DNA from: Chamaelirium japonicum
Taxonomy: Eukaryota; Streptophyta; Magnoliopsida; Liliales; Melanthiaceae
Reading direction: 5' to 3'
NCBI GenBank assembly: GCA_947650365.1
Contig: CANTAL010000004.1
Span: forward strand, 1,268,501-1,332,500
Length of the DNA stretch: 64,000 nt
Below, in pieces: positions 1 to 11,036 of this stretch. Each line of letters opens with the position of its first letter. Position 1 is the first letter of the stretch. The notes under the pieces are model-generated. The model was not told where the DNA came from, searched no databases, and saw only the letters and a program-made list of their open reading frames with translations. A program made the position numbers and the translations under genes.

Positions 1-1499
1 GGCAGAGAATCCTCTTCTTCTGCACCACCAGTGGGGGTGGGAGGAAGTTCATCCCTACCACCCCCGTGACCTTGATCACCACCAGTGGGGGTGGGAGGAA
101 TTTCCTCCTCGCCACCCCCATCTCTACCATCTCCACCAGTGGGGGTGGGAGGAAGATCATCCTCACCACCCCCTTCTTTTTCATCATCGTCGTCGCCTCC
201 GTTGCCATTGCTGCCATTCTCGGTGTCTTCTTCCTCCTCCTCGCTTTCCTTCTTCTTTTCTTCTTCTTCTTCTTCATCTCCCTCCCTTTCTTTGTCCTCA
301 TCTTCCTTCTGCTTGATGAGAATTTTCCTTTTCTTCTTCGCTGGGCCCTTCTGTATCACCAACTTTTCCTCAGAGGTGGGCAATCGGCGCCTTGCACCGT
401 AGGCCTTCTTCTCGATTCTAATCTTTCTGATAATCTTGCCAGACTGAGGATCCTCCTCGTAGTCTGAGTACAAGACCTCGTTGTCTTCATATCTGGTCTG
501 CGATCGGTGGAGGAGGTTGGCGTTGCCATACCTGACTGGGCAGTTCGAAAACTGCTTCCAGGATCTGGTACCGCAGGTCAGCTCCAGGAAAAGGTTGTCG
601 ATGGCCCCAACCCGCTCCGAAGGCCAAGCCATCTCTCCTCCTGTGTAATACATCTTGATCTCCTTGTTCACGTCAGAGCGAGGAGTCTCTGGCACTGAAA
701 GGGGAGTCCAGGCACCAGCAACCGAGAGCGGCCACTCAGTGCACAGCTTGTCGGAAGCGACCGTGTCGGTGAGGGGGCGTAGAGCAGAAACCCCTGTCAG
801 GTTGAAGAAAGGGTTGTCTTTCCTTGAAGCTCATCGATAATGATAGAAGAAGTAGCCCAATTCAATCCGGGCCTCTTCGTCGTCTGGGAGGCTGGAGTAG
901 CACTCCCTCAGCTCCTTCTGGAAATCAGACTCTACGCGGTAGAAGGCATAGATTATCCTCCATGCATTGCCGGTGAGCTGTCCTGGGCAAAGGCCGGAGC
1001 TATTCAGCAGCCTCACGGCAAACGGCAGCAGCGGAAGACGAAGGCCGTAGTTCAGTTGGTCCACAGAGACCACTGTCCCTATCACCTGCTCCATGCTGGC
1101 AACATTCACAAACACTATTTGCTTGTCAATGCCAAAGCCAGATAAAACCCCTGGTAGTGACGGCCGGATCTTCCCCTCTGTAAAGCACGCCAGCAACTTT
1201 TGCCACTTTGCCCTCTTTTTGTCGGTAAGCTGGCCACCAGTGTTGTAGACGTAGGCAGGCTCCTCTGCCAGAGACGTCATGGGGCCCAAGACAAACTTTG
1301 CCTTCGGGATGTGCTCCGGCCTTGAGGGAGCGGAAGCGAATCCAACTCCAGCGTGCCTTTTGCCCAGTTGGCCCAACTCCACCAGCACTGCCTTGCCTTT
1401 GCCCCTACCCTTGGGAATGGATGAGACCTCAGCAATCTCTTTCCCCTTCCTCTTCGAGGGGACTGCGCTCATCTTCTTCGAGTTACCAGAGGAGGTCAT
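1..1499 (-). pseudogene. antisense accessory ORF of the left Tat-like element, broken and cut by the window edge
   Basis: Reads on the minus strand from ATG at 1499-1497, opposite to the element's own plus orientation. The basic N-terminus (GKEIAEVSS, KGRGKGK) is followed by a domain with motifs GVGFASAPSRPEHIPK, KRAKWQKLL, FTEGKIRPSLPG, LNYGLRLPLLPF, LCPGQLTGNAWRIIYAF and ARIELGYFFYHY. The ORF at 52036 has the same motifs. A TGA at 833-831 stands where the other copy has TGG. Beyond it the frame stays open to base 1. It runs through an acidic/Lys-rich stretch and three copies of a PPTPTGG motif. It resembles the extra antisense ORFs of plant Tat-lineage gypsy elements, which are often annotated as plant-transposon or mobile-domain-like proteins. 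Its function is unknown. It is probably non-coding now because of the stop. Confidence 0.65.
25..156 (-). repeat. three repeats encoding PPTPTGG near the end of the antisense ORF
   Basis: The plus-strand string ACCAGTGGGGGTGGGAGGAA recurs at about 29, 82 and 135, a spacing of about 53 bp. On the minus strand each copy reads (L/I)PPTPTGG in the open frame. It is a small in-frame minisatellite in the low-complexity tail of the protein. Confidence 0.7.
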
Positions 1500-1849
1500 T
1501 CGATCGATCGAGAAAGAGCAAAGAGCAGAGAACGAGAGACTGGGAGCAAAAGTTCTGGAAAAATTTCGGAAAGCGTGAGGCGAAAATGACAGCCAGAGAA
1601 GCTTAAGTATCCTGAGGGAATTAGACACACAAATCGAGATGACACATGTCATCACCATATCAAATCATGTGTTTTTGCAGGTACACGTGGCATCTATCCA
1701 TAGCAAGCGCAAAATCAGGCGAACAGTCGGGACCAGACGAAACGTCGAACCAGCGAACCACCGGTTCAACCAAACCACTGGGTCCAAAGATTCAACTCGT
1801 TGCACAAATATGTCATCCGATCAACCGACAGGATGGTGGGTAATTTACC

Positions 1850-3365
1850 AGAGGATCGGGCGAAAAACAGGCTCTTTCGCCCGATCACTCAAACCTTGAC
1901 CGGCTGATTTTAACCGATCGGTCAAACATGACTGATCGGTCAAAATCAACCGATCTGTCGATTTTCTACTGGATCTGGCAAAAAACTAAGTTTTTCGCCC
2001 GATCACTCAAACCTTGATCGGCTGATTTTAACCGATCAGTCAAACATGACCGATCGGTCAAAATCAACCGATCTGTCGATTTTCTACTGGATCTGGCAAA
2101 AAACTTAGGTTTTTGCCCGATCATTCAAACCTTGACCGGCTGATTTTAACCGATCGGTCAAACATGACCGATCGGTCAAAATCAACCGATCTGTCGATCT
2201 TCTACTAGATTTGGCAAAAAACTTAGTTTTTCGCCCGATCATTCAAACCTTGACCGGCTAATTTTAACCGATCGGTCAAACATGATCGATCGGTCAAAAT
2301 CAACCGATCTGTCGATTTTCTACTGGATCTGGCAAAAAACTTAGGTTTTTGCCCAATCATTCAAACCTTGACCGACTGATTTTAACCGATCGGTCAAACA
2401 TGACCGATCAGTCAAAATAAACCGATCGGTCGATTTTCAACTGGATCGGGCAAAAAATTTGGGTTTTTGCCCGATCATTCAAACCTTGACCGGTTGATTT
2501 TAACCGATCGGTCAAACATGACCGATCGGTCAAAATCAACCAATCGGTCGATTTTCAACTGGATCTGGCAAAAAACTTGGTTTTTTGCCCGATCACTCAA
2601 ACCTTGATCGGTTGATTTTAACCGATCGGTCAAAATCAATCGATCGGTCGATTTTCAACTGGATCGGGCAAAAAACTTGGGTTTTTATCCGATCACTCAA
2701 ACCTTGATCGGTTGATTTTAACTGATCGGTCAAACATGACCGATCGGTCAAAATCAACCGATCGATCGATTTTCAACTGGATCGGGCAAAAAACTTGGGT
2801 TTTTGTCCGATCACTCAAACCTTGATCGGTTGATTTTAACCGATCGGTCAAAATTAACCGATCGGTCGATTTTCAACTGGATCGGGCAAAAAACTTGGGT
2901 TTTTGTCCGATCACTTAAACCTTGATCGGTTGATTTTAACCGATCGGTCAAACATGACCGATCGGTCAAAATCAACCGATCGGTCGATTTTCAACTGGAT
3001 CGGGCAAAAAACTTGGTTTTTTGCCCGATCACTCAAACCTTGACCAGTTGATTTTAACCGATTGGTCAAACATGACCGATCGGTCAAAATCAACCGATCG
3101 GTCGATTTTCAACTGGATCGGGCAAAATACTTGGTTTTTTGCCCGATCACTCAAACCTTGATCGGTTGATTTTAACCGATCGGTCAAACATGACCGATCG
3201 ATCGATTTTCAACTGGATCGGGCAAAAAACTTGGTTTTTTGCCCGATCACTCAAACCTGGACCGGTTGATTTTAACCGATCGGTCAAACATGACCGATCG
3301 GCCAAAATCAACCGATCGGTCAACTTTGGCCAGGTCAAAATCGACTGATCGGTCAACTTTGACTG
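1850..3365 (+). repeat. CGATCGG-rich tandem array, period about 118 bp, in the 3' UTR of the left Tat-like element
   Basis: About twelve units of about 118 bp. Most carry TTTTGCCCGATCA, CTCAAACCTTGA, TTTTAACCGATCGGTCAAAC and GGATCGGGCAAAAAACTT. Each unit has several self-complementary cores such as GACCGATCGGTC. Some units have lost part of the sequence, for example near 2620-2650. The array ends about 110 bp before the polypurine tract. The right-hand element has a related but differently organised array (50060-51740) in the same place. Short ORFs on both strands here are by-products of the repeat. Confidence 0.85.
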
Positions 3366-3476
3366 ATCAAACCTTTTTAAGCTAAAAACTCGACGAGCTT
3401 CTTCATATTTTTTCGTGAACAGGGAGTTGATAGTTTTTGCACCAAGAATCCAAGCCAGCCAGGATGAACTCTTGTT

Positions 3477-3493
3477 AACTTGGAGGGGGTAAC
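3477..3493 (+). other. polypurine tract of the left Tat-like element
   Basis: AACTTGGAGGGGGTAAC lies directly before TGTGGGTG, the start of the 3' LTR. The same tract lies on the minus strand next to the LTR of the right-hand element (49882-49898), which supports this assignment. Confidence 0.75.
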
Positions 3494-3519
3494 TGTGGGT
3501 GCAAATTTTGGCAAGAAGT

Positions 3520-3775
3520 CTGCAAACAGCGGGACCCACCGGCCCTGCCTAGTGGGCCCCCGGAGACTACAACGGGACCCACCGGCCCTGCCTGGTGGGC
3601 CCCAGAGACTACAGTAGGACCCACCAGCCCCGCCTGGTGGGCCCCTGAAGACAACAGCGGGACCCGCCGGCCCCGCCTGGTGGGCCCACAAAGACTATCG
3701 CAGAACCCACAGGCCCTGCCTAGTGGGCCCAAGAGCCTGTAGAATCCCCCAGGAGACGGTAGCGGGGCCCACCAG
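3520..3775 (+). repeat. GC-rich LTR minisatellite, period about 45 bp
   Basis: About five to six copies of a unit like GGGACCCACCGGCCCTGCCT followed by GGTGGGCCC and a GAGACTAC spacer. GGGACCCACC and GGTGGGCCC are nearly complementary, so each unit can form a hairpin. The right-hand element's LTRs have the same repeat. Confidence 0.8.
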
Positions 3776-3848
3776 CTTTACCTGGAGGATCCCCAGATAC
3801 GACAGCAGAAACCGCCATTTACCCCGGAATTCCTCCCCGGGAATTCTA

Positions 3849-3857
3849 TAAATAGCA
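3849..3857 (+). promoter_or_regulatory. TATA box in the left Tat-like LTR
   Basis: TATAAATAG in the middle of the LTR. The sister LTRs have the same motif on the minus strand (49460-49452 and 61474-61466), so it is probably the element's promoter. Confidence 0.6.
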
Positions 3858-4250
3858 GAGCCTTCGAATGTAAAAAGATCCAAAAAATCTGATTTCCACT
3901 TCTGAGATCTGATTTTCAAAACCCAGAGCTCTGGAATTTCTCAGCTTTCCCTCTTCCACCTCTCTTTGATCTTCTTCTCTCCTTTGAAGAGATCAGAGTG
4001 GTTTCAGTGATACTCGGCCTGTCGAGATCACTTCGATATAAGTGTTAGTGAATTCGGGTTGCTCCCTATAGCACGGAGACATAGGCTTCGGCTGAACTCC
4101 GAGATCACATCTCTCATGTCCAACTTTCTCTGCTTGCATATTGAGAGCTCCAACTCCCATCGACAGATCAAACTACAATCTTTCGACTTAAAACTTCAAT
4201 TAACTGGTGAGGCGAGGTCTTCGGGTCGGCACAAAGATTTTCCCCCCACA

Positions 4251-5600
4251 GGTTGCTTGATGGAGAGGTGACCTTAAGCATGGGAAGTTATGGCAGCTGT
4301 TAAAGCCGTTAAAGATGTTACTCTCAATTTTTCGAATAATAAGAGTATGACACTTAGAGATATCTTTTATGTCCCATTCATGAGACAAAATTTGATTTAT
4401 GTTTCCACTTTAGTTAATGAAGGTTATTCAGTTTATTATGATGCTTTTGGAGTATCCTTTAAACTGAATGAAACTTCTATTATGGGAGGAATGGTTCAGA
4501 ATAATCTCTATGTTATCAGTTCTAATTTTGAAAGAGAAAACATAACGACTTTAATATTTTATGTTAATTCATCTAAGCGTAAGAATCCTTTAAAAATTTA
4601 ACCCAATTGTGCCACTTACATCTTGGGCATATTGCCTTGGACAGAATCTATAGAATGGTGAAGGCTGGGCTTCTGGAAACAAATCCTTCGGAGATCCTTC
4701 CTATCTGTGAATCTTGTCTGGAAGACAAGATGACTAAGAGGGCCTTTAAAAGCAAGAGAATAAGAGCCATTGAGGTATTGGTATTAATTCATTCAGATGT
4801 GTGTGGACCCATGAGCGTCAAGGCGATAGGAGGCCATGAGTATTTAATCATTTTCATTGATGATTACTCAAGATATGGCTATATTTACTTGATGCATCAG
4901 AAGTCAAATTCCTTTGACAAGTTCAAAGAATTCAGGGCCGAAGTAGAAAAGCATACAGGTAAATATATAAAAACCCTTCGATCTGATTGAGATGGCGAGT
5001 ATCTATCTGATGAGTTCCATGGATATTTGATGGAGCACGGGATTAAATCTCAGTTAACTGCTCCAGGGGTCCACAACAGAATAGAGTTTTAGAGAAAAGA
5101 AATCGAATCTTGTTAGGCATGGTTCGCAGCATGATAAGTTATATCAATTTACCAACGACCTTTTAGGTATATTCCTTATAAATAGCAGCTTATATTCTGA
5201 ACAACATTCCATCTAAGTCAGTGCCCCAGACTCCTAGAGAACTGTGATCAAGACGAAAGCCTATACTGCAATATTTCAGAATAAAAGGATGTCATGCATA
5301 TGTGCGAAAGGACAATAGGTATAAGATGAAATCTAAATCCAGAGTATGTTTGTTTGTAGGGTATTCCAATGAGACCAAAGATGGACTATTTTATGATTCT
5401 GAGAAAAAGAAGGTAATTGTTTCTACAAATGCATAGTTCCTAGAACATGATTATATTATAAACCACAAGCCCACTGGTAAGGTGGTTCTGGATGAACTAC
5501 GAGATACTAGTAAAGAGTGTGCATCCGAAAGCATAGAGAGAGCTGACAATACAGACACTAATGCACCAGACACTGTAGTACCTAATCATCTAAAACCGAC
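4251..5600 (+). pseudogene. Ty1/copia pol fragment (gag-pre-integrase and integrase)
   Basis: From about 4258 the frames read LLDGEVTLS, then LRDIFYVPFMRQNLIYVS (GAG-pre-integrase). They continue with CHLHLGHIALDRIYRMV...CESCLEDKMTK, an HHCC-like zinc-binding region. Next come LIHSDVCGPM...FIDDYSRYGYIY and LRSD-stop-DGEYLSDEF, the integrase core with its first and second acidic sites. TGA at 4988-4990 replaces a residue normally Arg in this motif, and more stops and shifts follow. The last recognisable piece is VCLFVGYSNETKDGLFYDSEKKKVIVSTNA, near 5340-5440. RT and RNase H are absent. The left Tat-like LTR abuts at 4250, so that element inserted into this copia copy. A related copia piece lies at 40253-46709. 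Confidence 0.8.
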
Positions 5601-6536
5601 TCCCAAATAATTACAATTACCATAGATGACATCCTAGAAAAAAAATTGGGCTAAAATGACTCCAAACGATAAAACTAGAAAGTTACTATAAATAGCAAAA
5701 ATGCCTGAAAAAGCTTTTTCCCAAACGATTTTGGGCTTGAAAATTGAGATTAATACCGTAGGAATAAACTCCTTGTATGCTACTCATGTCATTTTCTAAA
5801 ATAGGTCATAATAGACAATCCACCAACTAAATTTGACAAAAAAATAAAAGTTACCAAAAAAAGAAAGTTTGTAAAAACAGCAAATTAATCCAAAACCGAC
5901 TCCCATATGATTACAATTACTATTGATGACACCACAGTCAAAATCAGGCTAAAAAAGAACTCAAAATGCCAAAACAAGAAAGTTATTATAAATAGCAAAA
6001 GTGCCCGGAAAATGGTCTTACCAAAATATTTTGGGCTTGAAGTATGGGTTAATCCACTGTAGGAATTAACCCCTCTTAGGGCTACTCAAGCCATTTCTAG
6101 AAATATGTTATAATCCGCCAACCGAAATTAGCCAAAAAAGAAAGGTACAAAAAAAAATGGGAAAAGTTTTGAAAAATTGCAAAAATTATCTGAAAGTGAT
6201 CCCATACGGTTACAATTACCATAGATAGCATCCCAATCAAAATTTGGCTAAAAAAAGACTCCAAATGCCTAAACTTGAATATTACTATAAATAGCAAAAG
6301 TGCCTAAAAACTGGTCTTCTCAAATGATTTTTGCATTGAAATTCTGGGTTAATCCCATAGGTATTAACCCTCCATAGGACTAGGATGTCATTTCCGAAAA
6401 TATGTCATAAAAGATAATCTATCAACCGAAATTAGCCAAAAAAAGAAAGTTACCAAAAAAGGAAAGTGTCTAAAAAATAGCAAAAAATTATCCATGAAAC
6501 CGACTCCTATACGATTACAACTATCAAAAAAGGAAA
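5600..6536 (+). repeat. satellite-like tandem repeat, period about 297 bp, about 3 copies
   Basis: The marker AAAACCGACTCCCA recurs at about 5600 and 5890, with diverged copies near 6190 and 6488. Each unit also carries TTACTATAAATAGCAAAA, a TTGGGCTTGAA block and AATTAGCCAAAAAAAGAAAG. It is AT-rich and has no long ORF. The fourth unit breaks off at about 6536, where the next element begins. Confidence 0.75.
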
Positions 6537-6870
6537 GCGGGAGGCGAGCCACTTCGACGCCTTAAGGTCTTCGACTTGCTACTCGTGCGTCGTTTTAGAA
6601 GCTGGGGTTCCGTTTGGGGAAAGCTCGAGCGACCGAGATGACGTCTGGAGCGGAGCTTGCGAAGCAGCACGATGAGCTGACGAAGTGCCGGGAGCTGGTA
6701 GAGTGACCGAAAAGGCTTCCGGAGTGAACTTTGCGAAGCAGCGTGCATAGCTTGCAATGCGTTAGGAGTTGACGGCTTCTCTACCCATGGAGTTACAGCG
6801 CGTGTAAGCTGCGGGAGGCGAGCTGCTTCAGCGTCTCGAGGACTTTGACTTTCTTGTCATCTTTTGATTT
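6537..6870 (+). pseudogene. fragment of the coiled-coil antisense ORF in copy A
   Basis: Corresponds to 15049-15380. It holds one full 275-bp repeat unit (GCGGGAGGCGAGC ... GGAGCGGAGCTTGCGAAGCA ...) and the start of a second. Frames are broken by several stops. The upstream part of the ORF, present at 13736-15048, is missing from this copy. Confidence 0.5.
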
Positions 6871-7039
6871 GCTAACTGGACTTATGGATCTGCACTCGTT
6901 CTCTTCTGGACCGGTCTTCTGGGATGAATTTTTTTTTTTTTTAGTCTGGGCTGAACCTTTGTAGGCTGCCTACGTACCCTACTGAGAGGGATCAAGTCGC
7001 ACGTAGTTCGTTTATTCCTTTTTTTTTTTTTGGCAAGGG

Positions 7040-9320
7040 GGGTAACCTTGCGCTAAGCAAAGTACCTTTTGAGGGACTTGCCGCTGGTAGGCAGAGTCGC
7101 CACTGGCTCGCAGCTGTCGCCTGCCTTCTTCGCTTCAATGTAGTTAGAAGTGAAGATCTTCTTGACTGGAGTTTTGATGAGTGCTGGAGCTTGACTGGAG
7201 TCGATGCCTCGGTGATTTGGGAGGATTTGTTCTCCACTTTTGAAGAGACGAGCTTGAGTTTTTGTCAGGCGATGTGTTATTGCAGCTGAGGGTAGTAAAC
7301 CCATGTGCAATATGCTTTCTTTGTTACGATTGGATTTGAAATCAAACTTGGTAGAGTTTTGCCCCCGAGTGTTTTCTGGCTCATTTGTGAGTCGCTTGGA
7401 GTTGGTGTACTCGGAAGACTCTTGTGAGCTCGAGATGTGCAACCGACCATGTAACGGTAGTGTCATCTCTTGTAAAGTGATGAAGTTGGCCTTGGAGAAT
7501 AATGACGCTGGTTCCTTTGCTGGAGTAGAAGGCGATCGTCCTACCTTGCGAAGTCACTGAGGTGCAAGCCGCAGGACTGAAGCAGCTTGAGCAGGCAATG
7601 GAACGCATCGCATCGAGCTTGATTTGAAGTTGATATGAATTTTTCATCTTGATGCTGACGCTCCCTTGACTTCATGCACCGTCTGGCTGGAGGATGTTGT
7701 TGGTTTTGCTGGAGGAGCTTCTGCAACGGGGTCTTTGGCCTGATGGACCTTGACGTCAGCAAGGTGTGCTTCAGCCTCGTTGAACAGCTTGTCGTTGGCG
7801 GTAATGCTTTTCCCCATACTTTCGATATTGGTGTCGCTTTCTTCATCGTATTTCCGGAGCACTCGGTGAACTTCCATCATGCAGCAGGAGACCTTGAAGT
7901 TTTGATCAGCTTCAAGGAAGCGATTGGGAAAGAACTCCTGGAGTGTCGCCAGCTTTGGGCATATTTGCTGGAGAAGATTTTTCAGACTTGCTGGTGGTAC
8001 TTCGGACGTCTTTCTTTCTAGAGATATTTTTTCCTTGAAGGTCTTTCTTCTAGGGAGTTTTCTTATCACCCGATGTTTCTCGTGGTTAGCCAGACGTTCT
8101 ATCATGTAGCTTGATCGTCGTGGCCTTCTCCTTCGAGGTGCCATAGCCCATGTGTTTTTATCAGTAAGATCTTCCTCGCCAAGGTGAAGAATTGGTGCTG
8201 CGACTGAAAGCACTTCTTTGATCGGAATGACTTGCTCTTCTGGAGACTGTACAGATTCTCCTTCTGATCCCCAGCCGGTTGGCTTGACTTCTTTGTTTGG
8301 AAGAGGGAGTGTTTGCATGAGAGGCGATTGCCCCCAAGACAGTAAGGATTTGGTCCTAGGCATTGAAGGAGTATGCCGTTGTCGTCTTCTTGGACTGCCC
8401 CCTTCTTTGAGTCATCAACGGTCGACTACCCCCCATCTGCGAGGACTGGCGGGCTTTTTGCAACTCATTGTCGGAAGTAGAAGTATCACCGTTATCAGTT
8501 TCGATAACGGAGATATGGTTGACGGCCTCCATGGGTGGATGGGTGGGTGTTGAAACAATGTCATCGACTGGCATTCCCAAACGATCGAACACCGACTTCT
8601 TCTTTGGTTGCTTGACTGGCCCAAGCCTTTCGAACACGGATGTATGCTTTAGATTCGATCGGCTTTAACTGCTTTTGTTTTACTTCTAGAGTAAGGCTTG
8701 GCATCGAGCCTGTCGCCGTCTTCTTTTGTTGTCGAGACGACTGGCGTAGGTAGAGCGTGCATCGGAGATTGTTGACCCTTCAGCTGCTTCGTCTACCATC
8801 TTCGACCCAATATAGTTGGAGGTGAAGGTCTTCTTCACTGCAATCCTGAAGACCATCAGAGTTTGACTGGAGCCGATGCCTTGGCAGTTCGGGAGAATTT
8901 GTTCACCATTTTGAAACAGTCGAGCTTGAGTCCTCGTCATCCCATGTGGCGTTGCTGCTAGGGGAAGTGTGCCTATGGCACTTTTTTTATTGTAGCCGGC
9001 TTTGAACAGCAACTTAGCAGCGTTTTGCCCCCAACTCCCTTTTGGCTTGAATTCGAGTTGATTAGGGTCGGCAGATTCGACAGGTCCGCTCGGGTTTGGA
9101 GCTTGCGTCAGACTAGGTAATGGCAACGTCATTTCTTGCAGAGTGATGACATTGGCCTGTGATAATAGCGGGACCATCTTTCTTGCCGGAGTAGAAGGCG
9201 ATCGCTCGGATTTACGAAGCCACTGAGGTGCGAGACGCAGGACTGGCGTTGCTTGAACGGGCAACGGGGTATGTTGCATTGCTCTTGGCTCAGAACTGAT
9301 ACGCATCCTTTGCCTTCATT
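7040..9320 (-). pseudogene. G-patch-like region and diverged second module of copy A
   Basis: Minus-strand frames contain FKPKGSWGQNAAKLLFKAGY, MTRTQARLFQNGEQILPN and GIGSSQT (about 9070-8850). This resembles the linker after protease in Tat-type gypsy pol. A second, diverged version (LTKTQARLFKSGEQILPN, about 7280-7200) follows. Between them lies a repeat of the upstream module: KPTGWGSEGE, RRRRPR, VPPASLKNLLQQ and LATLQEFFPNRFLEAD (about 8300-7880). There are many stops and frame changes. RT should come next in an autonomous element but is absent. Confidence 0.55.
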
Positions 9321-9419
9321 TTGACACTTCTTGGACCTCGAGTCTCGCCTTGTCGGAAGGTTGCGTCGGATTTACAGGTGGAGGAGTCTCAGTCCGCTTG
9401 ATTTCATCAGTTTTTAGGG

Positions 9420-11010
9420 TTCGAGGGGCTTTAGCTGGAAGGACTTCTGCCACATGGTCTTTGCCTGATAGAACTTGGCGTCAGCAAGGTATGCCTCGGC
9501 TTTATTGAACGGCTTATCATCGGTGATGATGCACCTCTCCGTGCCTTCCTCGTAGTACTTGAGGCACTTATGCCAAGTGAACACTACAACGCTGTTCTCA
9601 TGTAGCCATGGTCTTCCCAATAGGAGGCGATACGACGTCTGGCAATCAATGATGTGAAAGAGGACCGTTGTGTCGAGCGGGCCGATTGAAAGCTTCAGGT
9701 GGATGATTTTGATGGTGGACTGTCCGCCCTGGTTGAACTCTTGAATGACCAGCTGGCTGTGCGAGAGTTGGTCATTAGTGATGCCGAGTTATCGCATTGT
9801 CTGGATGGGCATTATATTGACGGTGGAGCCACAGTCTAGCAGGATTTGATTCACTGGCTTCTCCTTGATGTATCCTGAGACGTAGACGGGCCGGTTGTGC
9901 AATTGTGTTCCGAGTTGCAAGTCTTTATCCGAGAAGGTTATCACCGCATCGCACGAGGCCACAGTCTTGCCCTTCTTGTCGTCCCTCCTTTTCCTCTTGT
10001 AGTTGTCCGGGTTTGCCAAGGCTGCAGCCATTGCCAGGCGAGCTTTCTTTGGAAGGTACAAAGCTTCCACGAGCGGCAAGTGTAGGATTGCCTCGTCGTG
10101 AGAGGCAGTGTCCTCTTTGTCGGAGCCGTCTCCCCCGTCAGTAGAGTCACCTTCTTCAGAAGTCTCGACCTCACCCCTTCCTTCCGACATTTTATGAACT
10201 TCAACCATGCAACCCGAGACCCTGACGTGCTGATCGACTGGGATGAAGTAATCGGAGAAGAACTCTTGCAACGTTGCTGGTTCTGGAAGGCTTTGCTGGA
10301 GGAAATCGTTCAGGTTTGCCGGCGGCACTTTGAACGTATTCCTCCCTGTAGTCTTGGTTTTCTTCTTGTAAGTCCTTCGCTCGGGAAATCTCCTCACCAC
10401 CCGGTCTTACTTAAGTTGCCTTGCTAGCCGTGGCCTTCGTCGCCGGGGTAGCATGACCCATGCCTCTTCGTCGGTGGATTCTCCCCTGCTAAGAAGATGA
10501 TCGGCAGCAGCAGCTGGTTCCTTATCAGTTGGAGGAACTTGTTCTTTCGGAGGCTCTACTGGCTCGTCTTTTGATCCCCAGCCGGTGGGCTTGATTTCTT
10601 CAATCGAAAGTGATGGAGGTTTTGAGTAAAGGACGTAATAGTCGAACTTTCCCGAAGGCTGGCCCAGTAGACCGACTTCTGGATCTCCTTGCTCGTATCT
10701 CTTCTGGAGAACACGTTGGGATGTAGTTTGACTAGGAGGGACTCGCTCTTCTGGAAGCTCCACTAGCTCGTCTTCCGATCCCCAGCCGGTGGGCTTGATT
10801 TCTTCGGTTGGAACGGGGAGAGGCTTTGAGTAGAGGACGTAATAGTCGAATTTGCCCGAAGGCTAGCCCAGCAGACCGACTTTTGGATCTTCTTCCTCAT
10901 ACCTCTGTTAGAGAGTACGTTGAGACGTGACTTTGCTTGGGAGAGGTGCTGGAGTAAGCAATGGTTGCCCCTGGGGAAATGTCGTTTCTTCCTCAGCGAG
11001 TGCAAGAGCA
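9420..11010 (-). pseudogene. protease-like region of copy A
   Basis: Minus-strand frames read KPTGWGS, PRRRRPRLARQLK, VPPANLNDFLQQ and LPEPATLQEFF. They continue through VASCDAVITFSDKDLQLG and NQILLDCGSTVNIMP to TSYRLLLGRPWLHEN. The D-C-G-S with a later LLGRPWL is the pattern of a retroviral-type aspartic protease, with Cys where Thr or Ser is usual in D-T/S-G. A stop follows IQTMR at about 9789. A 205-bp direct repeat at 10587-10950 doubles the KPTGWGS segment. Confidence 0.6.
10587..10950 (-). repeat. 205-bp tandem duplication inside copy A
   Basis: The block GGGCTTGATTTCTTC ... GAGGACGTAATAGTCGAA ... GAGAACACGTTGGGATGT occurs at about 10587 and again at about 10791. It doubles the coding segment EIKPTGWGSKDE...YYVLYSKP. 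Copy A' has the same duplication at about 19165-19530, so it predates the large duplication. Confidence 0.7.
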
Positions 11011-11036
11011 CGGTGTCGTCACTTCGAGTCCTTCAG

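Larger units (their letters stand above)
3494..4250 (+). mobile_element. 3' LTR of the left Tat-like Ty3/gypsy element
   Basis: Starts TGTGGGTGCAAATTTTGGC and ends CCCCCCACA. These are the same ends, in reverse orientation, as the LTRs at 49052-49881 and 60424-61896. It holds a minisatellite of about 45 bp (3520-3770), a TATA box at 3849 and a conserved U5-like end (GCTCCCTATAGCACGGAGAC). The 757 bp compare with 830-845 bp for the right-hand element. The 5' half of the element is outside the window, so no TSD can be checked. Confidence 0.85.

Noticed and set aside
1850..3365. Direct repeats that could suggest a CRISPR array
   Set aside because: Repeats are 118 bp, diverged, without unique spacers, and lie in the 3' UTR of an LTR retrotransposon in a plant genome.
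7644..8363. 239-codon minus-strand ORF as an independent gene
   Set aside because: It belongs to the second gag-pol linker module of copy A and has a homologue in copy A' that is split by stops and frameshifts.
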